A stretch of DNA of 39,871 bases from Ferrithrix thermotolerans DSM 19514 (GCA_945906305.1 CAMDQT010000029.1:1-39871), one strand, 5' to 3'; positions 32,454 to 39,871 are shown, counted from the first letter of the stretch. The notes: generated by a model from the letters alone, not told the origin. Translations and numbers: made by a program.

Positions 32454-33050
32454 ATGTCTGCTATCGGTGTCGCCGCGAAGCAGAACTGGCTCGAATGCCT
32501 GTTCCCCCGTCGGGACGGGCGTTACCTGACCGTCACCGCAGTCGCCGCGCTCAGCGCCGTGGCGGGGTTGTTCTACGCCGCGCCTTCGCCGTGGTTGTGG
32601 CCCGCCCTCGGCGGCTTTTCGATCTGGTCGTCGCTCATCAGCGCCGGCGATGCCGTCACCCAGCGCATACCCAACCTGCTCAACCTCGCCGCGCTTTGCA
32701 GCGCCTGGCCGTTGTTGGCGCTCGCCACGGCCGCTGGGCCCGGTTCGCTCTCGGGGGCAGGGATGGGCGCCGCCGCGGCCTTCTTCCTCTATCTAGCGCT
32801 GTGGCTGGTGGCCCCGACGAGCATCGGCATGGGCGACGTGAAGCTCGCGCCCTACCTCGGAGCGCATCTCGGGTACTTCGGCCTGTCGTGCTGGTGGCAC
32901 GGGCTCTTCTACGGCCTGATTGTGCAAGGCGGCGTGGCGGGGATCGGGCTGGCGGCGGGCAAATTGCGACGCGGCGACCGGGTTGCCCATGGGCCGGCCA
33001 TGTGCCTCGGCGCGGCGGCGGCGTTGCTCGAGGCCCTCCTCGGTCGCTGA
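32454..33050 (+). CDS. Prepilin peptidase (A24, TadV/CpaA type)
   Basis: A 198-residue polytopic membrane aspartyl protease with about five or six hydrophobic segments. The two catalytic aspartates are D66 in ISAGDAVTQRIPN and D128 in the G-x-G-D motif IGMGDVKLAPYLG. It lacks the N-terminal methylase domain of PilD, as usual for Tad-type enzymes. It would cleave the Flp prepilin encoded at 34295-34510 after its glycine. It starts three bases after the tadC stop and is the last gene of the operon. It is convergent with the GT87-type gene, with only three bases between. Confidence 0.92.
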   Translation: MSAIGVAAKQNWLECLFPRRDGRYLTVTAVAALSAVAGLFYAAPSPWLWPALGGFSIWSSLISAGDAVTQRIPNLLNLAALCSAWPLLALATAAGPGSLSGAGMGAAAAFFLYLALWLVAPTSIGMGDVKLAPYLGAHLGYFGLSCWWHGLFYGLIVQGGVAGIGLAAGKLRRGDRVAHGPAMCLGAAAALLEALLGR

Positions 33051-33053
33051 AGC

Positions 33054-34298
33054 TCAACGACGAGGACACCACTCAAACGGCATGGGCGAGGTCCGCGACC
33101 GAACACCGGCGTCGACATCAACGACTTCGAGCACCAACCACAACCCGGCCAGTGGCCCGAACATGGTGCACGCGGCCGGCCAGGGGAAGAACAGGGCCGT
33201 GACGACGCCGATTCCGAACAAGCAGAGGCCCTCGACGCGGCGTACCCATTGCAGCGTGTAGCCATCGCGCCGCAGATACCACGTTGCTCCAGGCACCGCC
33301 ACGATCAGGCCGTCATAGAAATACAGCCGCGGACTCAGCGCCACCATGGCCAGCGCGGCCATCCCGACCAGACGCAAGGCTGGTGTGCCGCTATCCGCCC
33401 GGCGCCAGGCCCATAGCGTCAGCACACCGATGCTTGCGCTGAGGACGAACCACAGCACCGAGGTTGTGGTGCGACCCTCCCCGCGTCCGTCGAGTACCCG
33501 CAGAAAGGCCAACACGGTGATCTGTTTCTCCATCGGCGCCGCGCCGTTCTCCTGCCGCGCAACCACCTCTCCCGCGGCTTCAAAGAACCGCCACCAGGCG
33601 GCCATCGACAACAACAGGGTGAGGACCACCGCTCCCAGCACAACCTCGCCCGCCTTACGAACAATGGCCCCACCACGGCGCACCACGATGAGTGCCAGCA
33701 GCACCACCGCCAGGTTCGGCTTGACCGCCAGCAATGCCAGGCACCAGCCGGCGCGTCGCTCGTCGCCCTGTTCCCAAAACGCCGCGGTTCCCACCAGCGC
33801 CATCAGGTAGAGCCAGCTGTACTGGCCGGTAATGAGCACCTGCGCCGTGGTGGGCGCGCACAGCAGCATCGAAACAAACACCAGGAACCGTCCGTCCCCC
33901 TCATCCGCCACTGCCGCGAGCCGACGGCAAGACCAGGCCAGGCCGCCTACCGCCATGCCAACCGTGAGAAGGTAGGACGGCCAGTACGGCAACAAGCCCA
34001 GCGGCAAACACAACAGCAGGGCGTAGGGCGGATAGAGATAGGGCCAATTCTCCGCCGCCGAGGCGGTGTACACCGAGGACCACCCGCCACCGAGTGCACG
34101 CCAGCCGGCGTTGTCGAATGCCACCCAGTCGCGGTCAAGTACGTCGGGGTGGCTGAAAGAGGAAACCACCCACAAGACCACAATGGTGAGGAACAGTCCC
34201 AGCCCCGCAAGGTGACCTATCCGGCGCCTCCGGGCTATCGCCACGCTGGTGAAGGTTCCCCCACCACCTTGCCGGCACCGGGCCGATCCGATGCTCAC
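33054..34298 (-). CDS. GT87-family membrane glycosyltransferase (DUF2029)
   Basis: A 414-residue protein with about ten membrane helices. It shows the GT87 pattern of polyprenol-phosphate-sugar-dependent mannosyltransferases: an aspartate in the first outside loop after helix 1 (DVLDRDWVAFDNAG), then YLYPPYALLLCLPLGLLPY (near 87-105), and the AVKPNLAVVLLAL segment (near 191-203), equivalent to the family KPQ motif. It would act on the outer face of the cytoplasmic membrane. The GTG at 34298 overlaps the stop of the Flp pilin gene as GTGA, so it is translated together with the pilin. That makes glycosylation of the pilus or pilus-linked glycan a reasonable but unproven idea. Confidence 0.8.
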   Translation of the reverse strand: MSIGSARCRQGGGGTFTSVAIARRRRIGHLAGLGLFLTIVVLWVVSSFSHPDVLDRDWVAFDNAGWRALGGGWSSVYTASAAENWPYLYPPYALLLCLPLGLLPYWPSYLLTVGMAVGGLAWSCRRLAAVADEGDGRFLVFVSMLLCAPTTAQVLITGQYSWLYLMALVGTAAFWEQGDERRAGWCLALLAVKPNLAVVLLALIVVRRGGAIVRKAGEVVLGAVVLTLLLSMAAWWRFFEAAGEVVARQENGAAPMEKQITVLAFLRVLDGRGEGRTTTSVLWFVLSASIGVLTLWAWRRADSGTPALRLVGMAALAMVALSPRLYFYDGLIVAVPGATWYLRRDGYTLQWVRRVEGLCLFGIGVVTALFFPWPAACTMFGPLAGLWLVLEVVDVDAGVRSRTSPMPFEWCPRR

Positions 34299-34510
34299 CC
34301 GCCCGCAGTGACCGAGCTGAGAGCCGTGCTCGTCTGGTTGAAAAGGTCGGCAATGGTGCTTCCCAGTGTGCGGACCGCCACGATGATGGCGACGGAGATC
34401 AGCGCCACCAGAAGCGCGTACTCGGCGGCGGTCGCGCCCTCAGTACCTTCACGTAGCCGCTCTACCCACACCTGAAAAGCAACCCCGGTCCGGATGCTCA
34501 TTTCCTTCAT
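34295..34510 (-). CDS. flp: Flp/Fap-type pilin precursor
   Basis: A 71-residue Flp prepilin. The leader MKEMSIRTGVAFQVWVERLR precedes the processing region REGTEG-ATAAEYALLVAL: cleavage after glycine leaves a mature protein with glutamate at position 5 followed by tyrosine, the Flp signature. The hydrophobic stretch ALLVALISVAIIVAV makes the filament core. A short polar tail follows (TIADLFNQTSTALSSVTAGG). The ATG at 34510 is chosen because GGAGGG lies about 7 bases upstream; an ATG three codons on is possible. It is on the strand opposite to the assembly genes, so pilin level can be set separately. The 248 bases upstream hold its promoter and that of the regulator gene. Confidence 0.93.
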   Translation of the reverse strand: MKEMSIRTGVAFQVWVERLREGTEGATAAEYALLVALISVAIIVAVRTLGSTIADLFNQTSTALSSVTAGG

Positions 34511-34758
34511 GGTTCGTCCCTCCACTGACATGGGCACCTCGATATTGGGGCACCCGACCTGTCCCAAACTGAGGCGTCGAGTGGACCGAAACAACTCCAT
34601 GCCCGACGATTCAATACAGATCATGCCGCTGGTACTGCCCACAAAAGGCCAGTTCAGAGACCTGTGGTGACCGATTTTCGGTACGATTGGGGGTCCCGGA
34701 TCGAAAGTCCCACTCAATGAGAGTGAAGGTCGGGCCCACAACGGCCGATACCTAGTAC

Positions 34759-35502
34759 GTGCCATTCACCAACTTTGCACCGCTCCCCATTCGAGACTTT
34801 CAGCCGGCCAACATTGCTGGGGCCGCAATCGGTGGCCGGGTCGTGATCGTCGACCAGCACGCACTGGTGGCGGAGAGTCTCGCCCTCGTACTGCACACCG
34901 CTGAGGTGACGACCTCCATTACCCGTGACCCCTCTATCGAGGCCGTCTTGCGTCATGTGCGTGCCTTCGACCCCGACCTGGTTCTCGTCGGGGCCTCCAG
35001 CAACGACGCCATTGACACCGTTCGCACCCTCACTCGGGCCGGCGTCAAGGTGGTAGTCGTCACCAACGGGACGGACCGCATCAAGGTCGCCGGCTGTGTC
35101 GAAGCTGGGGCCACCGGAGCGGTGTCCACCACCGACCCCGTCGATGCGCTGCTCAACGCGGTGCGCGAGACCGTGGCTGGTCGGCGGCTGCTGTCCCCGA
35201 CCACCGAGCGGGACCTGTTAGGCGAACTGCAGCTACACCGTCGCGATCACGCCATGCGGCTCGCCAAGTTCCAGAATCTGTCCAACCGCGAGGCCGAGGT
35301 TCTGTGGGCGCTGATGATGGGCAAGTCGGCTGGAGAAATCGCCGACGAGTCCTACGTGTCCATCGCCACCATTCGCAGCCAGATCAAGGCGATTCTGCGC
35401 AAGCTTGAGGTCAACTCGCAGCTCGCGGCCGTTGCCCTGGCATACCAGGCTGGCTGGACCCGCGAATCGTTCCGGGGCCCACGTCACAGCCGGAGCTTCT
35501 GA
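34759..35502 (+). CDS. LuxR/NarL-type regulator with degenerate receiver domain
   Basis: A 247-residue protein. Residues about 26-140 have a CheY-like fold (VVIVDQHALVAESLALVL then DPDLVLVGASSND). The phospho-accepting aspartate is G78, the usual acidic pair is only D32, and the conserved lysine region reads GATGAVSTT without lysine. It is thus a pseudo-receiver that is probably not phosphorylated. Residues about 172-232 form a LuxR helix-turn-helix (LSNREAEVLWALMMGKSAGEIA, then VSIATIRSQIKAILRKLEVNSQLAAVALA). It is divergent from the Flp pilin and likely controls Tad pilus genes; this follows from position only. The GTG at 34759 lacks a clear ribosome site. A hairpin CACTC/GAGTG sits at 34711-34725 in the leader. 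Confidence 0.85.
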   Translation: MPFTNFAPLPIRDFQPANIAGAAIGGRVVIVDQHALVAESLALVLHTAEVTTSITRDPSIEAVLRHVRAFDPDLVLVGASSNDAIDTVRTLTRAGVKVVVVTNGTDRIKVAGCVEAGATGAVSTTDPVDALLNAVRETVAGRRLLSPTTERDLLGELQLHRRDHAMRLAKFQNLSNREAEVLWALMMGKSAGEIADESYVSIATIRSQIKAILRKLEVNSQLAAVALAYQAGWTRESFRGPRHSRSF

Positions 35503-35524
35503 GCACCAACCGTCTCGGCGTCGC

Positions 35525-36115
35525 TCAGATCACCCAGGCCCGCGTGAGCTGCGCGGCACGCACCGCCCAGTCCTCGGCGAGGACGGCAAACTGCATGTGG
35601 TCCTCCCACTCACCGTTGATCTGCAGCAGGCCCACGGCCACGCCCTCGCAGCGGATGCCCAGCTTCTCCATAACCCGTCGGCTCGGTTGGTTACGAGGCA
35701 CGATGGAAATCAGCAGCCGGTGCAGCACAAGGTCCTCGAACGCGAAACGGGTGAGCACCACCACTGCTTCGGGGCAGTAACCATTGCCGGCGCGTTCGAC
35801 GTCGACCCAGTAGCCAACGTTTCCAGCCTGCATCGGTCCGCGTTGGACCGCAGACAGATTGATTTCGCCGCAAAACTGGCCCTCGACGAAGATGCCGAAG
35901 CCGTAACCGGTGCCGAGCTGTAGTTCCCGCTGTCGAGCCGAGCACCGAGCGGTGAACGCATCGAAGCTCTCCGCCGGGTCGGCTTGGCCGGGCATCCGGC
36001 GAGGCTCCCAGCGGGTCAGCCACTCCACGTTACGACGCCGCACCGCCTGGAAGGCGGCGAAGTCCGAAACCGTCAATGGGCGCAGGACGACCCGTCGGCC
36101 GGTCAGCGGCGACAT
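35525..36115 (-). CDS. GNAT acetyltransferase, RimJ/RimL type
   Basis: A 196-residue N-acetyltransferase of the GNAT superfamily, which transfers acetyl from acetyl-CoA to an amine. The N-terminus LTGRRVVLRPLTVSDFAAFQAV is typical of the RimJ/RimL branch. The central strand and acetyl-CoA loop are GNVGYWVDVERAGNGYCPEAVVVL (near 98-121) and the C-terminal part is RNQPSRRVMEKLGIRCEGVA (near 142-161). RimJ/RimL proteins acetylate ribosomal protein N-termini, but many relatives act on small amines or antibiotics. It starts 7 bases after the class V aminotransferase gene and is the last gene of the minus-strand run. Confidence 0.9.
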   Translation of the reverse strand: MSPLTGRRVVLRPLTVSDFAAFQAVRRRNVEWLTRWEPRRMPGQADPAESFDAFTARCSARQRELQLGTGYGFGIFVEGQFCGEINLSAVQRGPMQAGNVGYWVDVERAGNGYCPEAVVVLTRFAFEDLVLHRLLISIVPRNQPSRRVMEKLGIRCEGVAVGLLQINGEWEDHMQFAVLAEDWAVRAAQLTRAWVI

Positions 36116-36122
36116 GGATCAC

Positions 36123-37211
36123 TCAGCGATCGAGCAACTCAGCGAGCGCACCGAGCAGCAGCGTCACGTTGCGACTGCGTGCTGTGTGGCCCATGAGCCC
36201 GATTCGCCAGAGCTTGCCGGCGTACGCGCCGAGACCCCCACCGATCTCGATGCCGTGGCCGACCAGCAGTTGCTTGCGCAACGCGGCCTCCTCGGAACGA
36301 AGGGCTTCGGGCACCCACACCGTGGTCAGCTCGGGCAGCCGGTGCTTTTCTTCGGCGAACAACTCCAAGCCGAGGTCGGCCAGGCCCTGATGCAACTGCG
36401 CGCCTACTGCGGCGTGTCGAGCCCAGGACTGCTCCAGGCCCTCTTCCAACACCACACCGAGTGCCGCATGGATTGCGAACACCATGGAGATCGGCGCGGT
36501 GTGGTGGTAGGCCCGAGCCCCTTCACCGGTGACATATTTGGCGATCATGTTGAGATCGAGGTACCACGAGGACGGACGCTCGTTCATCCGCTCCCGGGCC
36601 CGATCTGACACCGTGAGCGGCGAGAGTCCCGGCGGACAGCCCAAGCATTTCTGGGTGCCCGAATAGGCGATGTCAATGCCCCACCCGTCGGTTTCAAGGG
36701 CGATTCCACCGAGCGAGGTCACGCAGTCGACCAACAGAAGGGCGTCGCCCTTCAGCTCACCCAACGGCACGATGTCGTTGCGGACACCGGTCGAGGTTTC
36801 GGCATGAACCACCGCAATGATGGCCGGAGACGGATGGGCCTCGGCCAGACGTTGGGGGTCGATGCTTTGACCCCACGGCGCCTCGACGCGTACCACTTCG
36901 GCGCCGCAGCGCGACGCCACGTCACACATGCGCTCCCCGAACACCCCGTTCACCCCGATGACGACCACGTCGCCCGCCCGAACGAAGTTGACGAAGGACG
37001 CCTCCATCCCCGCCGAGCCGGTGGCGCTGATGGGAAAGGTCAAAGCATTAGCGGTTCGGAATACCTGACGCAGCCGCTCGGAGGTCTCATCGAGCACACC
37101 GATGAACTCCGGGTCGAGGTGCCCGAGCATCGGCCGGCCGAGCGCCAGGGTCACTTCCGGGTAGGGATTGCACGGGCCGGGACCCATGAGAACGCGATCG
37201 GTCAACAACAC
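36123..37211 (-). CDS. Class V aminotransferase (alanine-glyoxylate / serine-pyruvate type)
   Basis: A 362-residue PLP enzyme of fold type I, class V. It opens with MGPGPCNPYPEV (9-20), has the PLP-ring region ISATGSAGMEASFVN (61-75), the PLP aspartate in LLVDCVTSLGGI (160-170) and the Schiff-base lysine K188 in YSGTQKCLGCPPG. The substrate-binding WRIGLMGHTA is near the C-terminus. Members use glyoxylate, pyruvate or similar acceptors with alanine or serine as donor. The GTG at 37211 gives two residues before the common LTDRVLMGPGP start; an ATG at 37187 is a shorter alternative. It follows the ppx-like gene by 44 bases on the same strand. Confidence 0.92.
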   Translation of the reverse strand: MLLTDRVLMGPGPCNPYPEVTLALGRPMLGHLDPEFIGVLDETSERLRQVFRTANALTFPISATGSAGMEASFVNFVRAGDVVVIGVNGVFGERMCDVASRCGAEVVRVEAPWGQSIDPQRLAEAHPSPAIIAVVHAETSTGVRNDIVPLGELKGDALLLVDCVTSLGGIALETDGWGIDIAYSGTQKCLGCPPGLSPLTVSDRARERMNERPSSWYLDLNMIAKYVTGEGARAYHHTAPISMVFAIHAALGVVLEEGLEQSWARHAAVGAQLHQGLADLGLELFAEEKHRLPELTTVWVPEALRSEEAALRKQLLVGHGIEIGGGLGAYAGKLWRIGLMGHTARSRNVTLLLGALAELLDR

Positions 37212-37255
37212 GAGGACGCATCGTAGTGACCAGCGAGGTTGCTCGCCGCTGGTCT

Positions 37256-38188
37256 TCAGTTTCTGGGATCGTGCAACAGGTCGCTCACGATGGCGTCGAG
37301 AAGATCAGCCTCGGACACCCGTACTGCATCCAGGCCGAAATAGCGCATGATGGCCACCACCGCACAACTACCCCCGACGATGGTGCGGGCTCGAGCAGGG
37401 TCGAGACCGGGGTTGTGCAGTCGGTCTGCATAGCTCTCGGTGACGAGCGTCCGAAACACATCCTCCGCCGCGGAGCGTGTCAGCAAGAAACCGTTGACCG
37501 CATCGCGGTCATGATCCGCGAGACCGATTTCGACTGCGGCCATCGTGCTAAAGGTTCCACCGAGTCCAATGAATGAGCCGGCATCGCGCAGCTCGGGAAT
37601 GACCCGAGCCACTTCGTCGATGTGGGCTTGCACGATGGACAGGGCGGCGAGCAACTCCTCAGGACGTGGCGGATCGTGTTCGATGTACGCCTCGGTGAGA
37701 ACCGACGCTCCGAATGTGGCGGAGAACACCTGCTCGCAGTGATCAGTTCCCAGGGCGAACTCGCAGGAGCCTCCACCGAGATCAATGGTCACGAAGGGAG
37801 CATCGGCCTGGTCCAACCCGGCGGTCGCTCCGTCGAAGGCCAAGCAACCTTCCTGGGTGCCGCTGATCAACTCCAAGTCGAAACGAAGTACCTCGCTCGC
37901 AGGGCGGAGAAAGAGCGACGGATCGGCGGCCAGGCGAACCGCCTCGGTCGAAATTCCCCGGGCATGGGTGACACCGAGGTCGTCCATATCTCGGCGGAAG
38001 GCCCGCAACGTGTCCAGCGTGGCGACCAACTGCTGCGGATCAAAGCTCCGGCGTTCGCTCACCCCACGCCCCAGATGGGTGATCACCGAGCGCCGCAGTA
38101 GCTCGCCGTGAGCGTTGCTGACCAGCAGCCGGGTGGACTGGGTACCAACATCAATGGCGGCCACAACCGGGGCCGGTGCGTCGCTCAT
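37256..38188 (-). CDS. ppx: Ppx/GppA-family exopolyphosphatase
   Basis: A 310-residue protein of the ASKHA phosphatase fold (Ppx/GppA). It has phosphate-1 VVAAIDVGTQSTRLLV (near 8-23), the catalytic-glutamate region LISGTQEGCLAF (near 107-118), phosphate-2 VTIDLGGGSCEFAL (near 132-145) and the late GLGGTFSTMAA (near 212-222). It splits polyphosphate or pppGpp. It is the short (about 310-residue) actinobacterial form without the C-terminal HD-like domain of E. coli Ppx. The ATG at 38188 shares its A with the DUF501 stop (TGATG), so the genes are translationally coupled. The DUF501-ppx pair is a common actinobacterial arrangement. Confidence 0.92.
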   Translation of the reverse strand: MSDAPAPVVAAIDVGTQSTRLLVSNAHGELLRRSVITHLGRGVSERRSFDPQQLVATLDTLRAFRRDMDDLGVTHARGISTEAVRLAADPSLFLRPASEVLRFDLELISGTQEGCLAFDGATAGLDQADAPFVTIDLGGGSCEFALGTDHCEQVFSATFGASVLTEAYIEHDPPRPEELLAALSIVQAHIDEVARVIPELRDAGSFIGLGGTFSTMAAVEIGLADHDRDAVNGFLLTRSAAEDVFRTLVTESYADRLHNPGLDPARARTIVGGSCAVVAIMRYFGLDAVRVSEADLLDAIVSDLLHDPRN

Positions 38189-38694
38189 CAACGCGCCCCT
38201 GCGCCGCCCGTTCGGGCCGTCGGCAACGGTCGGTCAAGCTCGGCTAGGCGGTCGGCCACCCAACGGCCGACCGGGTCGGCCACCCCCGCGAGATAGGCCG
38301 CGTAGTGGGCATGCAGGCATTTCACCCCCCGGCGAGTGCCGCCGACCCCGCCGCTCGGCCGAGGCCCGGCATGGTTCAGAGGCAACAACGCGTCGCGCTC
38401 GGCCTGATGGCGGGCGTGCAAGACGTCAAGGGCGGCGAGACCTACCTCGGCCTCGGCTCGGTCCACGCCACCTTCAGACTCGAGTCGACCGACGAGCATT
38501 TTGGCCCGGGGACCGACCAGCCAGAAGCGGGTCGGCATCGGCGTACCGTCGTCGAGCAGCGGGGCGTTTTCGATGACTAAGGGACTTCCATCGACGTCGT
38601 GGGCCGCAACCCGAAAGGCGGCGCGCGGTGGCCGACCCAGCAGCAGCGCGACCGCTGCCCGCTCCGCGGCCGACGCGACCAACTCAGCCGCCAC
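38188..38694 (-). CDS. DUF501 family protein
   Basis: A 168-residue protein of the actinobacterial DUF501 family, of unknown function. Recognisable parts are VAAHDVDGSPLVIENAPLLDDGTPMPTRFWLVGPR (near 28-63), which usually follows a C-x-C type start not present here, GRLESEGGVD (near 68-78) and GTRRGVKCLHAHYAAYLAG (near 118-137). The GTG at 38694 overlaps the end of the coxG-like gene by 11 bases; a TTG at 38682 is also possible. In many actinobacteria DUF501 lies between divIC (septum initiator) and ppx; here coxG is upstream instead. Confidence 0.8.
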   Translation of the reverse strand: MAAELVASAAERAAVALLLGRPPRAAFRVAAHDVDGSPLVIENAPLLDDGTPMPTRFWLVGPRAKMLVGRLESEGGVDRAEAEVGLAALDVLHARHQAERDALLPLNHAGPRPSGGVGGTRRGVKCLHAHYAAYLAGVADPVGRWVADRLAELDRPLPTARTGGAGAR

Positions 38695-39361
38695 GACGAC
38701 GCAACCACCGCATGACAACAAACAGCGCCAACACCCCGACCAGCACGGGGGCGAGCCGCTTGAGTAGCGGGGCCCCGGTGGCGCCCAACAAGTCGACCGG
38801 CTCTACCGGCGCGGTCGGAGCGATACGACGAACAGTCGGCTCGGAATGGTCCGCCGCCTCTTGGGTGGGGACCGGGCTCGTCGGCGCAGCGGCAACGGGG
38901 CTCGCCGAGGGGGCGGACCCCTCCGCCAGCACCTTGGCCTCAAGGTTCACAACGAACTGCTTCAACAGCTTCTCGCTCACCTCCGCCATCACGCCACGGC
39001 CGAACTGAGCCACTTTGCCCGTCACCGCAAGATCGGTGCTCACGCTGACCTTCGTGCCCGATCCAACGGAAACCAAGGTGGCGGTGATCGTTGCGTTGGC
39101 GTTGCCCTGACGAGCGTCTCGCCCCTCAGCCCGCAGAACGACCTTGTGATTGACGTCGTCCTTCTCGATGAACGTTGCCTTGCCCTTGTAGTTCGCGGTG
39201 ATCGGCCCAACCTTCACCTTGACCGAGCCGCGAAACTCCTCGCCCTCGATCTCCTCGAGTTGGGCGCCGGGCAGACAAGGGGCAATGCGTTCAACGTCGG
39301 TGAGCAGCGCCCAGGCGTCGCTGATGGGGCGATCAACCTCGAACTCGTTGTTCAGTTCCAT
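38684..39361 (-). CDS. coxG: CoxG-like SRPBCC protein with C-terminal membrane anchor
   Basis: A 225-residue protein. Residues 1-145 are a CoxG-type START/SRPBCC domain: FEVDRPISDAWALLTDVERIAPCLPGAQ (7-34), then GSVKVKVGPITANYKGKATF (45-64) and the late VAQFGRGVMAEVSEKLLKQF. A proline/alanine-rich linker follows and then a single membrane segment (about 203-218, LVGVLALFVVMRWL) with a positively charged end. In Oligotropha-type CO dehydrogenase clusters CoxG recruits the enzyme to the membrane. The MocA-like gene upstream supports a link to a molybdenum hydroxylase. The ATG at 39361 starts exactly where the family does. No CO dehydrogenase structural genes are in view. Confidence 0.9.
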   Translation of the reverse strand: MELNNEFEVDRPISDAWALLTDVERIAPCLPGAQLEEIEGEEFRGSVKVKVGPITANYKGKATFIEKDDVNHKVVLRAEGRDARQGNANATITATLVSVGSGTKVSVSTDLAVTGKVAQFGRGVMAEVSEKLLKQFVVNLEAKVLAEGSAPSASPVAAAPTSPVPTQEAADHSEPTVRRIAPTAPVEPVDLLGATGAPLLKRLAPVLVGVLALFVVMRWLRRRGG

Positions 39362-39473
39362 GGTGCCTCGGTGCCTCTGTCAGATACACCGGGGTGCCCG
39401 ATGCCAACCTTTGCGATCCACCAGCGTAGACAACATCGCCCGCCAACAGACCGGTGGGCCACACAGGGGCCGC

Positions 39474-39871
39474 TCACTGCTTGAGTCGATGCAGGTCCTC
39501 AACGGTGTCGACATCGAATGGGTCACCTTCGCACGCCACATCGGCCACCAGATCGGGGTAGCTGGCGATGACGCTGCGGGCGCCGTGGTCGCCCTCGGTT
39601 GGTAGCAGGGGCCAGACCTCTCGGCTCAAGCGGACAGGGTTGCGACGCTGCGTGCCGTAGAGGGCGACGGCGATTGGGCTCACCGTGTCCGCCACCCGGC
39701 GCCAGGCCTCGGTCCTCACCCGGGGTTGGTCACCGAGACCGACCACCACGGCCTCGTGACCGCCAGCAGCCGCTATCTGCACCGCGACCCGCAACGAACT
39801 GGACTGACCCTGAGCCCAATCGTCGTTGTGCACCAACGTGGCCTCGACGGGCCCTAGGGCATGCAGGTCGA
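39474..39871 (-). CDS. mocA: MocA-like molybdenum cofactor nucleotidyltransferase, C-terminal part
   Basis: The frame is open from the right edge to a stop at 39474, giving about 132 C-terminal residues. It shows the MobA/MocA-like NTP-transferase pattern: VHNDDWAQGQSSSLRVAVQ, then VVVGLGDQPRV with the metal-binding GDQP, NPVRLSREVWPLL, GDHGARSVI and the end CEGDPFDVDTVEDLHRL. MocA adds CMP to molybdopterin for xanthine oxidase-type enzymes, including aerobic CO dehydrogenase. Its place next to coxG fits that. It could also be a closely related nucleotidyltransferase such as a MobA-like protein. The N-terminus lies outside the window. Confidence 0.85.
   Translation of the reverse strand, partial: DLHALGPVEATLVHNDDWAQGQSSSLRVAVQIAAAGGHEAVVVGLGDQPRVRTEAWRRVADTVSPIAVALYGTQRRNPVRLSREVWPLLPTEGDHGARSVIASYPDLVADVACEGDPFDVDTVEDLHRLKQ

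Noticed and set aside
1-39871. CRISPR arrays, insertion sequences, integrases, attachment sites, replication origin, rRNA
   Set aside because: I looked for spaced direct repeats, transposase motifs, tRNA-end duplications and rRNA-like stretches and saw none.

Overview
The window is high-GC, densely packed DNA, most likely from an actinobacterium and plausibly from the class Acidimicrobiia. The evidence is three luciferase-like (F420-type) oxidoreductases, a ferrochelatase with the cysteines of an actinobacterial-type [2Fe-2S] enzyme, a DUF501-Ppx/GppA pair, frequent GTG starts and a Tad/Flp pilus locus. The lineage is an inference from gene content. I see no insertion sequence, integrase, CRISPR array or rRNA. 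One tRNA gene, Leu(UAA), is present.

Left part (1-9803): ordinary metabolic genes in small units. They are a partial LLM oxidoreductase, class I fumarase, a variant HisI-like protein, an SDR divergent from a second LLM oxidoreductase, a small membrane protein, a TetR regulator divergent from a class III aminotransferase, an Fe-S ferrochelatase and an unknown four-helix membrane protein.

Formate dehydrogenase locus (9904-14639): this is the most interesting region. The catalytic subunit is read through an in-frame TGA (10207-10209) that occupies the selenocysteine position of formate dehydrogenases. It is followed at the classical distance by a bacterial SECIS hairpin. The subunit lacks its N-terminal Fe-S part. 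That part, including the [4Fe-4S] subdomain that normally begins the molybdopterin domain, is a separate gene two positions downstream, after a fused NuoE-NuoF-like diaphorase subunit. Together the three genes would make an NAD+-dependent Mo/W-Sec formate dehydrogenase with a split and reordered large subunit.

Middle part (14689-27910): an FMN-dependent 2-hydroxyacid oxidase, a truncated ParA/CpaE-like remnant, a third LLM oxidoreductase, an esterase, tRNA-Leu, a small conserved-looking unknown gene, and a RecB-like nuclease with an Fe-S cysteine set. Next comes a tightly overlapping nadA-nadB-nadC operon. Upstream of nadA lies a tandem palindromic operator, and 3 kb further on is a gene for an NrtR-type (Nudix plus winged helix) NAD repressor, so the NAD regulon probably includes its own regulator. 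A tandem-domain CaiB/BaiF CoA-transferase lies between them and an atypical crotonase follows.

Tad locus (28009-35502): cpaB, cpaF, tadB, tadC and a prepilin peptidase on the plus strand face an Flp pilin on the minus strand. The pilin is translationally coupled to a GT87-type membrane glycosyltransferase. A LuxR-type regulator with a degenerate receiver domain lies beside the pilin. TadZ/CpaE is absent from the cluster.

Right part (35525-39871): a minus-strand run of a MocA-like nucleotidyltransferase (cut by the edge), CoxG, DUF501, Ppx/GppA, a class V aminotransferase and a RimJ/L-type acetyltransferase. MocA and CoxG suggest that a molybdenum hydroxylase (CO dehydrogenase family) locus lies just outside the window.
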